Part shown: one piece after another, positions 20,690-31,296 of the stretch
How positions within the stretch are numbered: the first letter of the stretch is position 1
Layout of the letters: each line of letters begins with the position of its first letter
Assembly (NCBI GenBank): GCA_947095585.1
Contig: OX352763.1
Location: forward strand, 37,498,010 to 37,562,009
Length of the DNA: 64,000 nt
DNA from: Nephrocerus scutellatus
Lineage: Eukaryota > Arthropoda > Insecta > Diptera > Pipunculidae
Direction of reading: 5' to 3'
Made by a program: the position numbers and the translations under genes
The notes under the pieces: model-generated
Seen by the model: only the letters and a program-made list of their open reading frames with translations
Database searches by the model: none
Told to the model about the DNA's origin: nothing

Positions 20690-21650
20690 CTTGATCCCTT
20701 TTTGTCTGTATTTTCGACTTATTTGAGTTCCTTTTTAACCTTCTACACGATCTAGAGACCTAAAATTTTGTGAATGTCTAAGTCCAAACTAGAATTTTTT
20801 TTTTTTCTTCCTTTTTAACTTCCACACGACCAAGAGAGCTTATTTTTTGTTAGTTTCTAAGTCTAAACTTGCATTTTTTTATATTCCGCGTGTGGCGCGT
20901 GTAGCGCGTGCGACGTGAGTTATGGGTTGAAATTTTGTTTTTCGACTTCTTTGAGGTGTTTTTAAGCCACCTTCCACACGCCAGTGTCTAAATCCAAAAT
21001 TGGGCGTCGTGGCTCAGTGGAAAAGCGCATGGCTACTACGCAGGGGTTCGTGGTTCGAATCCCAGTAACACCAAAAGTATATTTCACGGAGTCCCATTTC
21101 TCGCGAATGGGGGACAAATGTTCCGAGAGTAATAACTTGTTACGGAAAGCTTCTCAATTCGCCGTTCGGATCCGGCCTTAAATTGTAGGTCCCTTCAATT
21201 TTGTGTCCAAAAATTTACATGCACAACACAAAAGGTCGCGAGAAGCTAGGCCTTCGTCCGCAAAGGTCTGTTGCGGCGAATATTATTATTAATTCCAAAA
21301 TTGCATTTTTTATAATTGGCGTATGTCGCGTGTCGCGTTTTGCGTGTGTCGCGTGTGATGGGTTGAAATTGCGCCACTTTCTCATTTTTTAAGGTCCTTT
21401 TTAACTACCTTTCGCAGGACCTATAGAGCTGAAGCTGAAGCGGCTCAATATCTGGGGCCAATTTTGGTATCTCCCATTTGACGCATGTCGCGAGTCGCGT
21501 ATGGTGCGCGTGATGCGTGGAAAAAAGAAAATACAATGAAATAGGTATGACCTCAAAAACAGATATTTTGGTGATTATTACCAAATAACTTTGACCCGTG
21601 TGTTGGTGTGCTTCGATGTATACATACAAATTTTTAGCCGAAAAGCGAGT
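20690..21650. repeat. Degenerate ~200-bp tandem units with CGCGTGT-rich segments
   Basis: At least three loosely repeated blocks follow the order: CGACTTCTTTGAGGT-like, CCTTTTTAAC-ACCTTCCACACG, TGTCTAAGTCCAAA, TTGCATTTTTTATA, a GTCGCGTGTCGCG-rich segment and ATGGGTTGAAATT. Copies start near 20710, 20930 and 21370. The SINE at 21003-21293 interrupts the second. CpG-rich GCGTGTCGCG stretches stand out in otherwise AT-rich DNA. Confidence 0.6.
21003..21293 (+). mobile_element. tRNA-derived SINE with 10-bp target duplication
   Basis: The head carries an RNA polymerase III A box (TGGCTCAGTGG, 21010-21020) and a perfect B box (GGTTCGAATCC, 21052-21062). The acceptor-stem ends do not pair, so it is not a functional tRNA. 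A ~200-nt body with GGATCCGGCCTTAAATTGTA and TGTAGGTCCC follows, and the end is an ATT-rich tail (21281-21293). TCCAAAATTG flanks it at 20993-21002 and 21294-21303. SINEs need a partner LINE for movement; which one is unknown. Confidence 0.78.
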
Positions 21651-21856
21651 TTTTTTTACATTTACTTGTTATTTATATAGATAGCTTACCAAAAAAAACT
21701 CTTCGTTAAATCTATGGAACAAAAACTTAATTCTTTTAATTTAGTTCCCGATATTATTTTAAATTTTTTGCTAAATCTTGAGAAGTATGTGCAGGAGCTA
21801 CTACGATGAGGATTTTCGCATAAAAGAGGAATAAGAGAAGCATCACACAGTTCACA

Positions 21857-22127
21857 ATGAATGTAAGGATTTGCATCTAAGTTTCAATATTTCTGGAATA
21901 CTCTCTTATAATACTGTCAATTTCTTTTTCAGTTCCTTACTCTCGCTTCGCTGGTTGTTGTTTTATTGTCAGCTGCTCAAATAGGCGCTCAAGGGTTTTG
22001 CCCAGCCATTGATCTGCCCTCGATTGTAGTGCTCAGAAATGGCCAAGTCGAAGAGGTTTGATCTGTGGTCACTGCAATGCCACTTACAGCTGTAGAACGT
22101 GATGCAAATGGTCATCGATTGTCCTAA
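21857..22127 (+). pseudogene. Pseudogene copy of the 66-aa secreted peptide gene
   Basis: Exon 1 21857-21862 (ATG AAT, donor GTAAGG) and exon 2 21933-22127. It aligns codon for codon with the intact gene at 18865-19135, but the codon for Arg after QVEEV is TGA (22059-22061), a CGA to TGA change. The frame stays open beyond it to the ancestral stop at 22125-22127, ending HRLS. Two further lesions fit loss of function: the TCAGT initiator region is deleted between the CATAAAA box and the ATG, and the AATAAA is missing from the 3' UTR, where the intact copy has GCAATTGTCGAATAAAG. Translation would give a 44-aa product lacking the C-terminal third. Substitutions in the mature part also remove aromatic Tyr (FYPG to FCPA). 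Confidence 0.8.
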
Positions 22128-22414
22128 GATGGATGTGGAAAACTAACGTAGACATTAGCAATTTATTTAATTCTTATTAATTCAGCTGTATGCGCAGGTT
22201 CTTAAATCGGTTTTGTTTATTTATTATATTTTGAAGCCTAGGAACCGATCCTCTTATTAAAATATTGCAGCACGGGCAGGCGATTTTTTTGTACTGAATA
22301 CTTAAGCAGAAACCAAAACAAAACAATATGGGATTTTTTATTCGGAAGCTCTCAATTTTATTGATCGTTTTAATCAGTCGTCATCATTTTAATTGTTATG
22401 AGTTACAATTGAAA

Positions 22415-22778
22415 TTATTTCTTCAACAAGGTTGAGTAGACTGCTGGAGCGTTATAAACAGCTGGAGCCACGGCTGCTTCGGTGTACCTCAATGGGAATG
22501 CAGAGTAAGATGTGTAAGCGGGAACTGCACTGTAAACAGAGGGCACAGGAGCAACACGGAAGTATGAATTGGTGTAAGCCGTTGTGTATGGAGCAGCAGC
22601 GTATGGCACATCAGCAGAGTACTGGTATGTGGCAGCTACTGGAGCAACTGGACCGGTAATATGAGCCTGAACAGCAGCCAAGAAGAGAGCGATGCAAACG
22701 AGGAACTGTAATGAAAATTTTAAATTTATCTTCGTGTCCTAATTGATACCGTAATGAAGTCCTGTAACTTACGTTCAT
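22415..22778 (-). CDS. Low-complexity cuticle-like protein, 98 aa
   Basis: Complement of join 22415-22705 and 22773-22778. Exon 1 is ATG AAC, so the second residue is Asn rather than Lys; donor GTAAGT, 67-nt intron ending TTACAG. The protein begins MNFLVCIALFLAAVQAH, then ITGPVAPVAATYQYSADVPY, TAYTNSYFRVAP, AVPAYTSYSAFP and AVYSTLLKK. It is a close paralogue of 14172-14536 and 27776-28136. The minus-strand poly(A) signal is AATAAA at 22362-22357. TATAAA lies at 22866-22861. Tail-to-tail with the pseudogene at 21857-22127, repeating the arrangement of the other two units. Confidence 0.85.
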
Positions 22779-23260
22779 TTTGGCTTGAGTTTTTGAGTTT
22801 GGTTCTTTCTCACAAGAAGACTGAATCGTTAGTGATTCTAATGACTGAAGTGTTTTGTAATTTATACCGCACGATCCAAATAAGGCAGACTATGAGCAAA
22901 TACTTGGATACAATTCTATATAGAAAAATATTTTTATATTCCATTACATAGTTTTTTGGAAACCCGGATCTCATTCGTTAAAAACAAGCATGCAAATGAT
23001 TACTGTCTTGTCCAATCGGGCGTGATAATCAGATAATTAGTCTTTCTTCATGTACAGATTTTAGTATGAAAATTACTTCAAACTGTGTGGGAAGAGATTA
23101 GCTGGATCACTTGCGCCATGACATGACTGGATGTTTTATGTCACACTCTTCTGAGAGTTTCTCGTAGACATACAATAAAAAAAGATCGGCTAGCCGTAGC
23201 TTATCGAGTGACCTTCTTGGGGATTACAATTATTGTTTTCGTTAAAATTCAAGTTCCTTG

Positions 23261-23940
23261 AACTTCCGTAATTGTCGTAGAACGTAGACGTTCTACGATT
23301 AATTTTGATTATTAACATTTCTTATTCAACGCTTGTAATCTTTTGATCGATATGCAGTTATTTTTTTTATCTGGCTGCGATATTCGTTTCTTATTTTAAC
23401 TCTTTTAAAGCATGTTTGGTATTTATTTTAAAAAAATTCATGTCACGATATTTGTGAAGAATTTTAGACATCAGAATCTGTCAAATTACTTACAGTATGT
23501 ATTTGGGAGATCGATTTGAAGATCCGATAAGTTTGTCGTCTTTGAACATCATGTCTAATCGATATCTGTTCTGTAGTGGATAGATAATGTATGTTTTATG
23601 TCATAAAGATATGTTATGTTGATTATGGTTATGATTCAACTGCATGAAAGGGTTACCTGGAAAGTAAATATGGAGACGAAACATATATCGCTACTAAATA
23701 TCTAATTCGTTCCGTTTCGTTGGTATCAAGTTGCTTCATTAAAATCATTGATCTTAAGTTCATTTGAATGAAATTATATTCCATAACAAATTGGAAGATT
23801 TATTTTTAATAAAGCAGTATACTTTAAAAAAATACTAAAAATTAATTATAGTCACAAACATTTAAAACTCATCGGCACATACATCACCTCTTTCCTTCTT
23901 GATAATGACTTAACGTCAACTCTGGGCTTAGGATTATAAG
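23261..23940. other. Intergenic, no gene recognised
   Basis: Past the end of the duplicated 5' flank (about 23260). Contains an ACGTAGACGTTCTACG palindrome near 23280. No other feature is supported. Confidence 0.4.
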
Positions 23941-23976
23941 AGTGTACACCATAAGTGTGTGTACGTCGCTCCAATA

Positions 23977-26900
23977 TCATCATCATATTTGGCTCTACAA
24001 CCGGTCCTGGCCTCCCGCAAAAAGTCTCTCCACCGGTCCCGATTTGGCGCCGATGTCATCCAGTTTGGCATCCCTAAATTCTGGGCATCCTGGTCTACGC
24101 CATCCTTACAGCGTACGCTTGGCCGGCCTCGCTGTCGTGTTCCATAAATCCTACCGCAAGGGACTTTCCGAGCAGGATCCTCTTCGCTCATGCGAGCTAT
24201 GTTTCCTGCCCACCGGAGCCTACCCAGCTTAATTTTCTTCACGATGTCGACATCGCGATAACTCTCGTAGATGTCATCATTATATAACCTCCGGAATCGT
24301 CCTTCCTCACATACGGGGCCAACAATTCTCCGTAAGACTTTTCTCTCGAACGCGGCTAAGAGGTCAGAATGCTTTTTGCTAAGCACCCAAGTCTCGGATC
24401 CATATGTAAGTACTGGTATGACCATTGTCTTACATATCAGCAGCTTGCATGTTATGGTTAAGTTCCTGGATTTGAAGAGTCTTGACAGACTATAGTAGGC
24501 TTTGTTGGCATAAGCAAACGTGCGTGTATTTCTGATTCCATGGTGTTATCTGCTGCAACAGTTGACCCGAGATAGTTAAAGGATTGCACTACATCAAATT
24601 CGCGCTCCACTATTTGAATTAAGGGACCAATGTTGGATCTTCTACTAGCAGACGTGGCCACCATGTACTTTGTTTCGCTCTCATTTATGTGCAGAAAACC
24701 AGATTTCATGCCGCCTGCTTTATCTGGATGATAGCTTCCTGTACAGCTCTTCGGTTTCTACCAACGATGTCAATATCGTCTGCATAAGCCAGTATCTGAA
24801 TGGACTTATAGAGAATTGTTCCTCTCGCCGGTACGTCAGAGTCTCGGATCACTTTCTCCAACGCTAGGTTGAAGAGGACGCAGGCCAGTCCATCCCCTTG
24901 TCGGAGCCCGTTATAGATGTTGAATGATCTTGATAGTGATCCGGATATTTTTACTTGGCTTATAACATTGGTCATGGTCAACCTACATAGTCGTGTCAGT
25001 TTATTTGGGATGCCGAATTCTCTCATGGCTTTATAAAGTTCTACTCTGGCCGCTATCATAGGCGACTTTAAAGTCTAAAAAAAGATGGTGTAGTGAGTTT
25101 TGAAACTCTAGACATTTTTCCACCACCTGCCTAAGGGTGTAAATCTGATCAGTTGTTGATTTGCCTGGGACGAAGCCACACTGGTAAGGACCAATGATGA
25201 CTTTAGCATATGGGGCTATCCTGTCTTGAAGAATAGAGGAAAAAATCTTATACGCGGTACTCAACAACGTTATACAACGATAATTGCTGCAGGTTGTGAT
25301 ATCTCCTTTATTATTCGCCAGTCTTCTGGCATAGCTTCTTCCTCCAATACTTGCACTATTAGTTCATGAATTGCTTGGTGTAATGTGGGGCCTCCTATTT
25401 TTATTAGTTCCGCTGGGATCCCATCGGATCCCGGGGCCTTATTATTTTTGAGCCGATTTATCGGTCTGCTAACTTCGTCTGTGCTTGGTGGCGGCAGCAT
25501 ATTATGATCTTCGGTTATTAGTGGAGCCAATTGCCATTTAGCAACTCATGAAAATGCTCTTCCCATCGCTCTAAGATGCCTTTAAGATCGGCGATCAGAT
25601 TACCCTCTTTGTCCTTGCAGTATATGTGCAACGCGGTGTATATTGCGTCATACCACTTACTCTTTGGTAGAACTTTCGCGCCTGGTACGGTCCTTACTCT
25701 CTGTACTGTTCTAGTTCACCGACGAGATTCTTCTCCCAGGCTGCTTTGTTTCGCCGGTGAACTGTTTTCATATCTTCTGAACTCTTTATATTCATCTTCG
25801 CGTGCTCGCGTTCTATGAGAATGTTGCTTTGCTCGGTACGCAACTTTCTTACGTTCAGTCGCTCGCTTTCATTCGTCATCGAACCAGTCGTTCCGATCTC
25901 TACTTTCTAAGATGGAGTCAGCTGAGTCAGTGTACTAATGAGAGTATTTTTAAGGCGTGTCCATTTCTCTTCTACGCCTGACATCTCTGCCCCAGGACTT
26001 ACTCTCCCAGCATTTAGGGCGAGTCCTATCGCTTGACCGTAGTTGTTTCTTGTCTCTTCGTTGCGAAGGACAGCCATGTTGACTCGAATCTGATTCGCGG
26101 ATGCAGTCTTTCGTGATGATGCAATCCGCGCTCGGAGCGCCTTACCAACAAGGTAGTGGTCCGAGTCGACGTTGGCACCTCGGTACGTTCGTCCTGTCAT
26201 CAGGTTCGGGTTTTGGCGGCGGTCTATCAACACGTGGTCCTTCTACTCGCAACGACCAAATTATTGCTTGCTGCCATCTCAATGACTCGTTGTCCATTGT
26301 CATTAGTGTTCTCGTGTAAGCTATGGGTGCCAATGTACTGCCTGAATACTGGCTCCCTACCTTTTTTGGCATTCATATCCCCTAGAATGAATTTTACGTC
26401 ACACTGAGGACAGGCATGAAGTTCCTGTTCGACTGATTCAAAGAATTCTTCTTTTTCGTCATCTGGGGAATCCTCTGTAGGAGCGTGACCGTTTATGAGG
26501 CTTATGTTTTCAAATCTGCCCCGCACGCGAAGGCTGCATAGCCGTTCATTTACTGCTTTAAAGCCGATAACGGTGGGTTTCATTCTTTTGCTGACTAGAA
26601 ACCCCACCCCGAGCACATGATGTCTTGCATGACAGCTGTAATATATGTCATATTCTGATTTTGGCAAGACACCATTCCCCGTCCATCGCATCTTCTGCAT
26701 TGCTGTTATGTCAGCATTATATTTGGACAGGGTATCGGCTAGCTGTTGTGCAGCTCGAGCTCTATACAGTGATCGTACGTTCCATGAGAAAATTCTTAAA
26801 TCGTTTAGCCGTTTTCGTTGCCGTGGTCGTCGTCGTTCGTTCACGTCGTTCAGTGTATCCGAGGCTGATTTTGTGTTCCGTAATATGGTTTTTTACGGGC

Positions 26901-27095
26901 GAGGTTATTGGCCTCGCGCCAACCTTACTTTGAAGGGACTATCCCGATCATTTCGCTTTTCCTGTACTGGAGGAAAATTACCAGCGGCCACCAAGTGGAG
27001 GTTTGATCGCACTTCCACCAGTCAGAGATAGTTGCGGCCACATGCATTTCTGAAGCGTTTTGTGTAATTCGCCCTACTCGGCAGATGGCTGACCG
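23977..27095 (-). mobile_element. RTE-like family A retrotransposon, longest copy
   Basis: The 3' end is at the ATGATGATGAT-rich tail (about 23977-23990), and the 5' end is set where similarity to the copy at 31297-33935 stops. The endonuclease frame (26844-26227) reads RIFSWNVRSLYRARAAQQLA, then RWTGNG, SLINGHAPTEDSPDDEKEEF and FILGDMNAKKGREPVF. RT blocks include IPAELIKIGG, LSTAYKIFSSILQD, FVPGKSTTDQIYTLRQVVEK, GLRQGDGLACVLFNLALEKV and the intact catalytic box LAYADDIDIVGRNRRAV (about 24760). The C-terminus has LTYGSETWVLSKKHSDLLAA and RLRWAGNIARMSEEDPARKV. There is no RNase H. At least six frameshifts or stops separate the blocks. This is the best reference for the family in the window. 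Confidence 0.88.
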
Positions 27096-27111
27096 CCATT
27101 AGCTTACAACA

Positions 27112-27181
27112 GTATAATATGCACAAGACTGATGTTGGCGAGAAGCCTGTACTACAACGGCCTTCAGGGCAATTATTATTG
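27112..27181 (+). mobile_element. Possible SINE 3' remnant
   Basis: ATGCACAAGACTGATGTTGG, then CGAGAAGCC and GGGCAATTATTATTGAT, resemble the 3' end of the SINE at 21003-21293 (GCACAACACAAAAGGTCGCG, AGAAGCTAGGCC, ATTATTATT). Confidence 0.45.
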
Positions 27182-27231
27182 ATATTCATGTAAAGGAGTA
27201 AAAAAAATTGCACTTGACTAATAATTTCACG

Positions 27232-27390
27232 GCAATGCGATTCCCAGCAGTAGAGCGTGACAAAAAAAGTCACAAAGGGGCAAAATTCACTTTGTGGGTA
27301 ACTATGGTAGACATTACCATATTATTTAATTATTATTCTAGAATTATGATCGTAGCTGTATGCGCAATTGTATAATAAATCAGGAATCTT
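27232..27390 (+). pseudogene. Third copy of the 66-aa peptide gene: 3' remnant only
   Basis: GGCAATGCGATTCCCAGCAG, then TAGAGCGTGAC, align with the last codons of the 66-aa gene. The 3' UTR follows: GTAGACATTACC, ATTATTTAATTATTATTCTA and GTAGCTGTATGCGCAATTG, with AATAAA nearby. Exon 1 and most of exon 2 are gone; family A RTE and SINE remnants lie immediately upstream. Its position relative to the cuticle gene at 27776 mirrors that of the pseudogene relative to 22415. Confidence 0.65.
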
Positions 27391-27775
27391 TTGAAATATA
27401 AAGACAAATTTTCTTAAATCTTTTTCAAAAATTGCATTTTTGTTTCTTCAATATCCTTTTTTCCAAAAAGCAAAAAATCTTAAGAGATTATAGAAAGGTG
27501 AATGGGATTATATCGTGAACTAGCTCTGCTGAATAAGCTCTCTCAGTTTAGAAGGCCATTAAAAATCCTATTTCAAGTTGATTAATACTAAGAGTCGTTG
27601 GTGCTATCTTTTTCGATGTGAAACTGTATCCGGTTACGTGAAATTTTCAATATAGAAACCAAAACAAAACCAAATATTTATTTTTAATTGGAAGCTCTCA
27701 TAAAATTTATTGTTCGTTTCAATCAATCATCATCAAGTGTTTTGTGTTTTTAGTGTTACAGCATAAAAATTACAA
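27391..27775. other. Spacer between peptide remnant and cuticle gene
   Basis: AT-rich. The last ~120 bp (AACCAAAACAAAACCAAATA onward) match the 3' flank of the other cuticle-like genes; the middle is not shared and was probably inserted or diverged. Confidence 0.4.
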
Positions 27776-28136
27776 TTACTTTTTCAACCAGTTGGAGTAG
27801 ACCGCTGGAGAGCTATAAACAGCTGGAGCCACGGCTGCTGCGGTGTACGTCGAAGGTAATGCAGAGTAGGAAGTGTAAGCGGGAACTGCACTGTAAACAG
27901 AAGGCACAGGAGCCACACGGGCATATGCATTGGTGTAGGCCGTGGTATATGGAGCAGCATATGGCACAGCAGCAGAGTATTGGTATGTGGCAGCTACTGG
28001 AGCAACTGGAGCGATAACATGGGCCTGAACAGCAGCCAAGAAGAGAGCGATGCAAACGAGGAACTGTAATGAAAATTGGCAATTTATCTTTGTGTCCTTA
28101 TTGATACCGCAAGGAAGTCCTGTAACTTACTTTCAT
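27776..28136 (-). CDS. Low-complexity cuticle-like protein, 97 aa
   Basis: Complement of join 27776-28063 and 28131-28136. Exon 1 is ATG AAA with donor GTAAGT; the 67-nt intron ends TTACAG. The protein starts MKFLVCIALFLAAVQAH, followed by VIAPVAPVAATYQYSAAVPY, TAYTNAYARVAP and AVPAYTSYSALPSTYTAAAV. It ends VYSNWLKK where its three relatives have VYSTLLKK, so the otherwise fixed Thr-Leu pair is Asn-Trp here. Upstream sequence to about 28580 is homologous to 22780-23260. Likely a cuticle or chitin-matrix component, by composition only. Confidence 0.85.
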
Positions 28137-28580
28137 TTTGATTTGAGTTTTTGAGTTTGGTTCCTTCTCACAAGAAGACTGAATGGTTAGTGATGCTTAT
28201 GACTGAAATGTTCTGTAATTTATACCGCGCGATCCAAATACGGCAGACTATGAGAAAGCAATTAGGTCAAATGTTAAATTGAAAAATATTTTTCCATTAC
28301 CTACTCGTAGTTTTCTGGAAACCCGGATATCATTCGATAGAAAAATCATGCCAATGATCAACATCTTTTCTAATTAGTCGTGATAATCAGAGAAAAAGTA
28401 TGAAAATGTCTTCAAACTGTGTGGGGGCAGATTAGCTGGATCAATTGCGCCATGACTGGGTGTCTTATGTCAGAGTCACGGTAGACATACAACAAAATCG
28501 ATCCGCTACTCATAGCTTGTCGAACGACCTTCTCGGGGATTACAATTGTTTTCGTTAGAATTCAAGTTCTTTGAACCCAA

Positions 28581-29099
28581 TAGCTTAATAATCTCTTTTT
28601 CGACGCTATTTGCGTTTCAGCAAAGAACTTTTAACTTGGATGGTTGTTTGTTGATTAACATTGATGTACTTATGGGCATATTCAATTACATCCGAGAGTA
28701 ATTGATTGTGGAATTATCTACATTTATTTATTTCATTGACAAATAATTAAAATCATGCATTAGATACCCCAAGCCGTTGACCTAATAACACAACTCGTTC
28801 TTCGACCGGTGCTAAAAATCATTCTCCAAATTTCCTGAAACGTAGAGAAAAACTTGTTTTTGTGGTGTCCGTACATTGATTTTTTCGGAGTACTTGGTTG
28901 AATATTTTCATTTTGAGAAGTATACTTTTAAGCTGAAAAAAATCAATCATTTCGTGAATTAATTTTTTCCTTTTTCATCCTCACGTTAGACTAAAAATAT
29001 CTGAGGCCTAAGAGCGAAAAGTGATCCAGTAAATAAATACTGCAGCTAAGAATATTCTTTTTATATCAGTGGGAAAAAAATTTCCCAATCTTATAGAAA
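28581..29099. other. Intergenic, no gene recognised
   Basis: AT-rich sequence with no supported feature. Confidence 0.4.
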
Positions 29100-30060
29100 A
29101 TCTAATAGCATCGACAAGTTTAGGGGTAACAAGTTCAGTGTCCTAGAAGAGCAAGCGAACTGCAATCTACCGAATAAATACAATAGAATTAAGTTGGTTT
29201 CTGGTATCTAAAAATGCTGCACCTAAGAGTAAGAAGTAATTTGATAAGATGTACCGTACCGTGTCGTCGCATGCTGCTTTGAGTTTATTAAGAGAGACTG
29301 AATCAAATTTACTATAAATAACTTCTGCCTGAGTGATTGTAGAAACGTTAAGTGATTGCACTAATTATAGTCAAATATCAATAAACAAATTTTGGCAGAA
29401 TTATGCGCAAATTAAGGATCTTGCAAGAGTCGCTGGACCACCACTCAATATAAATAGGAGTGAAACTATATGATGATTATAATTTGCAGATGGTTCTGAT
29501 AACTTAAAGGGGAGTATATCCAGATGCCGAGACCCACAACAACATTTCTAAACTCTAAGAAAGGTTTCAGCGAATATAGATATATCAGTTGCCCAATATA
29601 TTGTTTACCTAGGATTCCGACAGATGAAAATGATTTACTAGTTGGATACTTCTAAATAGTTATTTATTAGTACGGTATGATAAGCCTTCAACTAATCGAA
29701 ATGGCTTGAACAAATACAATTAGCAAATCCGTAATAAAAAAAAATGTTAAAAAATAAAGGCCCTTAAATAGACCCCTGCGGTACACTAGCAAAAACATGG
29801 TTAAAACCATAGTAAATAACACCAATTTTTACCCGCTGAAATCTATTAGATAAGTAACTTTAAGGGGCATTGACAACACCGACGCAAATGCCAAAGTTGG
29901 TTTACATAGTATACATACACTAACAAAGACCTTGGAGAAGCAAGCAAACAAATTCTTAACGAATGTCGTCAAGCACTTTAATTATTGCAGCAAAGCGGCT
30001 AGCCAATTGATTCACAATTAATTTCTCCAGGAACTTCGATAGATATGGTCATATGCTTAT
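29100..30060 (-). mobile_element. Degenerate LINE with RT and C-terminal blocks, clade unclear
   Basis: On the minus strand near 30050 the frame reads EKLIVNQLASRF, then around 29860-29770 YLSNRFQRVKIG and ASVPQGSI, the region before and at RT block B. Further on, 29361-29167 gives QAEVIYSKFDSVSLNKLKAA, DDTVRYILSNY and FLDTRNQLNSIVFIR. The last block resembles the C-terminal region of several LINE families (IYSxLDSxSxxKLxxAxNxxVRY). The catalytic DD is not visible. The two parts are assumed to belong to one element. Confidence 0.5.
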
Positions 30061-30069
30061 GGGCCTTAA

Positions 30070-31165
30070 TCGCTAGATGAAGTTATTGCATCTTTAGGCA
30101 GGCAATGGAACACCATCTGTTTATAGACTTTAATGAAGCCTTTAAGAGAATAGCACACATTATTCAACCAACAATGAGAGAATTCAGCACGAAAATATTG
30201 GTTGTACATAACCAATTTTATGAGCGAATAAAGATATCCGGATCACTATAAAGTCTTTATAGAGGTCTGAAATGAATGTCTTAAGACACATTTCAAGACA
30301 TTCATTATTATTTGGGTTCCCAATTCCCATCCCTATTGTACTCTATGCTTGAAATCTAAAACGAGTATATGACCTGGTGTTTGTTTGTCAAATGGGTAGT
30401 TCACCCATTCTCAACAAAATGTTTAGTGCAGTGTACTCACAAAGAATGGGTTCAGTACACTGATGTACTCAGTGTACACGGTGTACTCAGTGCATTTTTA
30501 GCAGTTATTACTGCACACGTTTTGTTTGGATAGAGTATTCAAATGCATTTGTGGTGATCGAATGTTGTACAGTGTTTGTTTCATAGAAATGGATACTCGA
30601 TTTCAGTGCACACTTGTTCGTATTATTGCAATGAATAGAGTACACTGAAGTACTGTACCCTATTGCAGAGAGCAAATTCATGCAGACCTCTAATAAAGAC
30701 CATTTAACATATTCTACCGAATCTGACCAAGGAATCGGGTAAATATAGCAGGCGATAACTGCATGGAACCAGAAAAACTCACAAAGTTCCCTTAAGCCAA
30801 CAAATCCTTCTTTAGTAAGTCAAGACTCTTCAAATCTAGGAATATGACTATGACCCAAGCTGCTCGCAAACAAGACAATCGTCATAAAAGTACTTAAATA
30901 TGGATTCAAGACATGTGTGATCACAAAGAGCACTCTAACTCCTTCGCCGCGTTCGAGACAAAAGACGTACGCATTTTTTTGGCCCCGTATGTGAGAAAGA
31001 CCAAGTGTTACGGGTTGATTAATAGGGAGTAGACAAGGACGCCAGAGTTTAGGGATGCCAAACTGGATGACATCGGCTGAAAATCGGGATCGATAGAGGG
31101 TTTTTTACTGGAAGCGACGAAGGGACTCCTGTTGTAAAGCCAAGTAGTATAATGATGATGATGAC
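30070..31165 (+). mobile_element. RTE-like family A remnant, heavily decayed
   Basis: Pieces parallel to the copy at 8603-10865: LFIDFNEAF near 30118, a KISGSL block near 30225, then from about 30740 the MEPE, SSLFKSRN and LLVKTIV regions. The 3' end at 31045-31165 keeps CCAAACTGGATGACATCGGC and an ATGATGATGATG tail. An unrelated stretch (about 30290-30700), rich in TGTACTCAGTG repeats, lies in the middle. Confidence 0.65.
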
Positions 31166-31296
31166 CATTTATTCTCACAAAAATTGCAAAACGTAAGTCC
31201 AATAACTATTTTGAAGATATACCCGTTTTCGAGTCCGATGCTCGGAATATTAATAAGTGTGTGGTCCATGGATACCACAGAGTAGAAATGTCGCAA

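Noticed and set aside
21003..21072. Functional tRNA gene
   Set aside because: A and B boxes are good but the acceptor stem does not pair, a SINE body and ATT tail follow, and a target duplication surrounds the whole unit.
30440..30500. TGTACTCAGTG repeats as a regulatory array
   Set aside because: Few imperfect units inside a decayed RTE copy with no nearby gene; simple sequence drift is sufficient.
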